DNA of 64,000 nucleotides from Xiphydria camelus (Eukaryota; Arthropoda; Insecta; Hymenoptera; Xiphydriidae), in the NCBI GenBank assembly GCA_963678675.1, contig OY783201.1, positions 630,001 to 694,000 of the forward strand, written 5' to 3'. The notes under the pieces are model-generated. The model worked only from the letters and a program-made list of their open reading frames with translations. It did no database searches and had not been told where the DNA came from. The position numbers and the translations under genes were made by a program. This document shows, one piece after another, positions 60,545 through 64,000 of this stretch. The number at the start of each line of letters is the position of its first letter. The stretch's first letter is position 1.

Positions 60545-62413
60545 CTATTTCTTCCTTCAATTTATCCCCGGAAGAAAGAGTTCGCGTGAATCGATCGGAT
60601 ATCGATGTGGAATCTCGACGAAATTGTTAATTGAAAATCACAGATCAGAGATGACGGTGCGAATCTCGATCCCTCCCAGGATGTATCATTGCCACGTGCA
60701 CACACCGCGGTGACCGCTCGGAAGCACTCACCCACGTACCAGGGCGGTTTACGTCTAACTGACAGAAACCGTCCGTTCTGCCAAACGACCCCCGTCAAAG
60801 ACTAAAGAGTGGTACGACCCGAGTCTCGCTTGCCTACCTACGGCTTACGACACTTCTATACTCACGACGCCGAGTTCGAACCAGAAGACAACTTTCCATT
60901 TCTTCGCGCACGCGACTCCCGGTCGGGCCTACCGGCGGACCCGCGCAGTAAGCGGCAGGCAAAGAGGACTCTGCGCTCCGTTCAATCGGTTACTACAGTC
61001 GGTTCCAGATAGCAGAAACTACTAGTTCGTAACGAGAGAGATCATCGTATGATTTCGGGATTTTGGGAGAGATTTCACTCGCGAGTTTCACTTACGATAA
61101 ATTAAATGAATACGGAGAATCTCATCTCCGATCGAAATTAACTCCCGAGCCTCTGAATCGTTAAAGTCCAGATGATCGAACGAGCCATAAATCGCTGCTG
61201 CGACGGAATCTCCACGTGCGGCAAGCGTGAGAACTCGGTGCGTCGGTATATTTGACGTTATTATGGAAATAGAGAAAATATCAGAGAAAACGTTTGTGCA
61301 ACTGCGCCTGGTCGTATCTCCGCGCAGAGAGGCGCGATCGGTAATATTTCCAAGACAATGGAGCAACTCGCGATTCAACGAGTGAAGCGCGGTGACAAAA
61401 TCGATCGCGAGGAGAAAACCACCTCTCCGCTTCGGTGACACGATTCGAGATTTTCCAGAATTGCACATTCCGCGAATGCTAAATACCGCATGTGTATGCA
61501 AAAACGCGTTGCGCTCTGCTAGCCGCGCACGCGGTTCTGATCCGGATGCGCGCTCCTGCAGGCGCCGCGGAGCGTGCCTAATTTTCGAGAGAAGGAAAGA
61601 GAGCGAGAGAGAAGAAGGGGAGCCCGAGCGCGAGTTTCCGGTTTCGTGCTACGCGCGCGAACGGAACCGGCGCGATCCACATTATCGCCGCACGCAGGGA
61701 TAAAGCTGCCTCTCGCTGCGCGCCGCCCACGAGTTCACGTGTCGATAAGCGTCGATTCTCTCGCTAACGGGGTTCCCGCTCGCATCTAAATTGCCCAATC
61801 ATTGCAAACGATGTAGCCGCCGTGCGATACAACGGTAATACGCGAGATGAAAGAACAGCGCGTCGTACGTTCGCCCGTTGCGGAACGGTGCGCGCGCAAT
61901 TCCACACTCGGCCACCGCGACGAGTCCGCCGTCGATTGATGTCACCGGCAACGGAAAAGGTGGAGGAACGGTACAGAGAAATCGTCGCAGGCCGCATTCT
62001 AATTTTCGCGGAAGATTTCGTGCGGCGTTACGTTGGCCAACGACACCGAAAGCGATTAAAATCGAGTAACCGCAGAGTCGAAGCCACATGGATGCTGATC
62101 CCTCATCGACGCGAGGGAATCCGTCGCACCTCTGTAGCGCGCGACGATGAGAAGAATTTCTCCGATTGGATTTAATCGCTATTCGTGTACGATCGATCTC
62201 GGAATTATTTCTCGTCCGCGTTGCGTGCACGGGTACCTTTCCGAGGGAGGATACCAAACCGGAGCAACCCTCGCCAAGAGATATCTCGATGTACGATCGG
62301 CGGAGAGATCGAAGCGTCGTGAGACGTTGGGTAATAGTGAACGTAGTAGCCTCGAATCACACGATCTCCGTGCCTGAGAGGCTCGCGGAACTCACGACAG
62401 TTCGCCATCTATA

Positions 62414-62781
62414 CAGGGTGTCCGGCTTAATAGACGCCAGTGGAACGGGTTTGCATATCGGTAGGCGCACCCGATCCGCAGTGGTTTACTGTAATTCGGT
62501 GGTAATACCGACAGCCAAGACTCGAACCAAATAGACGGATCTCTTTATGCACAAGCAACTAGAGAAAAATAGCACTGCTTCACTATCTTGATATACTATA
62601 TCGGAGCGTCTGTCACATTCAACACTATTGAGATGACCGATGTTTCTCAGGCTGGTACGTCTACTTGGTTCGAGTCTTGGCTGTCGGTATTACCACCGAA
62701 TTACAGGAAACCACTGTGGATCGGGTACGCCTACCGATATGCAAACCCGTTCCACTGACGTGTATTAAGACGGACACCCTG
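62414..62781. mobile_element. 368-bp fold-back MITE with long arms
   Basis: Ends CAGGGTGTCCGGCTTAATAGA and its inverted counterpart, flanked by TA (62412-62413, 62782-62783). Arms of about 115-120 bp match almost throughout, for example CAAGACTCGAACCAA against TTGGTTCGAGTCTTG and GCATATCGGTAGGC against GCCTACCGATATGC. The central loop is about 120 bp. The 69-codon frame at 62665 is only the arm. TA target suggests a Tc1/mariner-type non-autonomous element (inference). Confidence 0.88.
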
Positions 62782-62783
62782 TA

Positions 62784-64000
62784 TACGCATAATCGACGTC
62801 GCGCTGTAAATCCATCTCTTTGCGCCGACCTTCCGACTTTACGCGTCCATAAGAGTATTTCGAGAGGAAAATAAAAATTGGACGTTCGTGGTTATCGTGT
62901 GCTAACGTGACACGGAAGTAAATTATTGTCGAATATATAAATGGGAAGAACGGGATCGTTCGAATCACTCAACAGGCCCCTCCTTCCCGTTACCCGTTAC
63001 GATAGCCGGGGGCCAGTGAAATGATTCAAGTGACTCCCCTCTTCCCTGCCTATATGTCTATGACAATCTCTTCCCCGATCTCCTTCTTTCTTTCATTATT
63101 GTACAGGCGTGGCTATAGTGCGTCGCACAACGGCTACAATGACGCATGATCCTTCCTTTTTTTCTTTTCAATTTAGTCTCGTCCGATCGCGCCATATCCA
63201 GAGGATCACCGCGTGACGCGTGGGTCGCACGGCACACATCTACAGATCGCACACGTAATTTCTATTTACAAAAAAAAAATCTCGGAGAAAAACAGCCGCG
63301 CCCGCGTGTCATTACCGAACGGACAAACCGAGAGCCGGGAGTCGATAAACGGCATTCAGGGCCGCTAGGCCGATTCGCGCGTGGGTGTCGTGGGTAATTG
63401 CATTCCAGGAAACGCGATCGCGCGCGGTGATCTGTTTCGATGGTCTCGACATTTAGTTTACCTGGCGATAATGTAACGGTTATGAAACTGCGGTACAAGG
63501 ACAATTCGGTGTCTTTTGAAAAAGAAATGGAGACCAATTGGTCCACCTTCTATCGGTATCTCTGATTTCTTTCTGTGACGATTAAATAGGGTCGATTTTA
63601 CTATTATTATTATACGAGGTGACACCGCACGATGCCACGCGAGTCGAAGAACAACGACTGACATTCCGCGCGAACGAAGGCAAGGACTCTCCGCACGCGC
63701 GCGCGCGGCTACTGATTTATTTCACCTAAATATAGACGGAGACTCGCGGGCAGTTTCCATCGTAGGAATTTTACGGTATCCCGCTTCTCCTCTATCTGGC
63801 ACACCGGTTGCCGTTTCGCAACGCGGGACCGGTGACTAAGAGCCATCTGACGTGCTCTGGCCATGCACGGCGGCGATCCACGATGACGTCAACTTACCGA
63901 ACGTCAGAATGTCACGATAGCACGCGACCACTGGGGGCCCCTTGCGAACGCTGCAGCGGTATACCTATTCGCGAGATACGACGAATGACGAGGACGTCGC
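62784..64000. other. No gene recognised
   Basis: Mixed-composition DNA up to the window end. Short frames only, open on both strands. A (CG)n run lies near 63697-63709. Confidence 0.55.

Larger units (their letters stand above)
53363..62413. other. Mostly noncoding; no gene recognised
   Basis: GC-rich and AT-rich patches alternate, the latter mainly 55.7-58.3 kb. A (TTG)n tract lies at 56258-56277. One candidate exon (60410-60544) is listed separately. At 57711 a TATACAGGATGTTTC-TTAATAGA sequence resembles one end of the fold-back at 62414. No domain-bearing frame was seen. Confidence 0.5.

Noticed and set aside
62665..62874. A 69-codon frame near 62.7 kb
   Set aside because: Most of it is the right arm of the fold-back MITE.

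Overview
The window is eukaryotic. The coding regions are split by introns with GT..AG borders, there are no operons or ribosome-binding sites, and most of the host DNA is GC- and CpG-rich with many (CG)n tracts. The one recognised host gene is an animal WDR47 homologue. Together with the small DNA transposons and CpG-rich introns this suggests an arthropod, most likely a hymenopteran (ant-like) genome; that placement is inference.

1-14,500: CpG-rich DNA in which I recognise no gene. It holds (CG)n, GAA and CTG microsatellites, a fold-back (4741-5149) whose loop contains a GC box and a TATA box, a decayed MITE (10938-11138) and a perfect 34-bp palindrome (13001-13034).

14,501-30,215: the main feature. 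Two full-length copies of a 7,665-bp DNA transposon lie head-on in inverted orientation, 385 bp apart. The two copies mirror each other: every paired coordinate sums to 44,716 and all compared ORFs are identical. Each has 23-bp terminal inverted repeats starting CACTGCAAATGG, AT-rich subterminal repeats and its own 2-bp target duplication (CT for copy A, CA for copy B). Each carries two divergent genes. One is a three-exon, 864-codon transposase with two N-terminal zinc fingers and a D-D-E core of the CMC (CACTA/Mirage/Chapaev) type. The other is a six-exon, 588-codon accessory gene with a nested MITE whose end supplies a splice acceptor. A 51-bp-arm hairpin lies just past the accessory stop. 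The copies look recent and possibly active.

30,216-49,900: host DNA with a minus-strand gene. Five exons between 42,467 and 38,343 join in phase into a complete seven-bladed WD40 propeller, which I recognise as the C-terminal part of WDR47 (nemitin). A 231-codon-plus minus-strand exon at 49,153-49,856 may be an upstream exon of the same gene or of another. The LisH/CTLH N-terminus of WDR47 was not found. A 72-bp TTAA-flanked MITE sits in the intron upstream of exon 42271-42467's 3' end region (42080-42151 is just downstream of it).

49,900-64,000: mostly noncoding host DNA with several non-autonomous transposons: a TA-flanked MITE at 52424-52679 related to the one at 10.9 kb, a 414-bp element with 24-bp perfect TIRs (52949-53362), and a long-armed TA-flanked fold-back (62414-62781). 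There is also an AT-rich palindromic island (51.2-51.4 kb) and one weak candidate exon near 60.4 kb.
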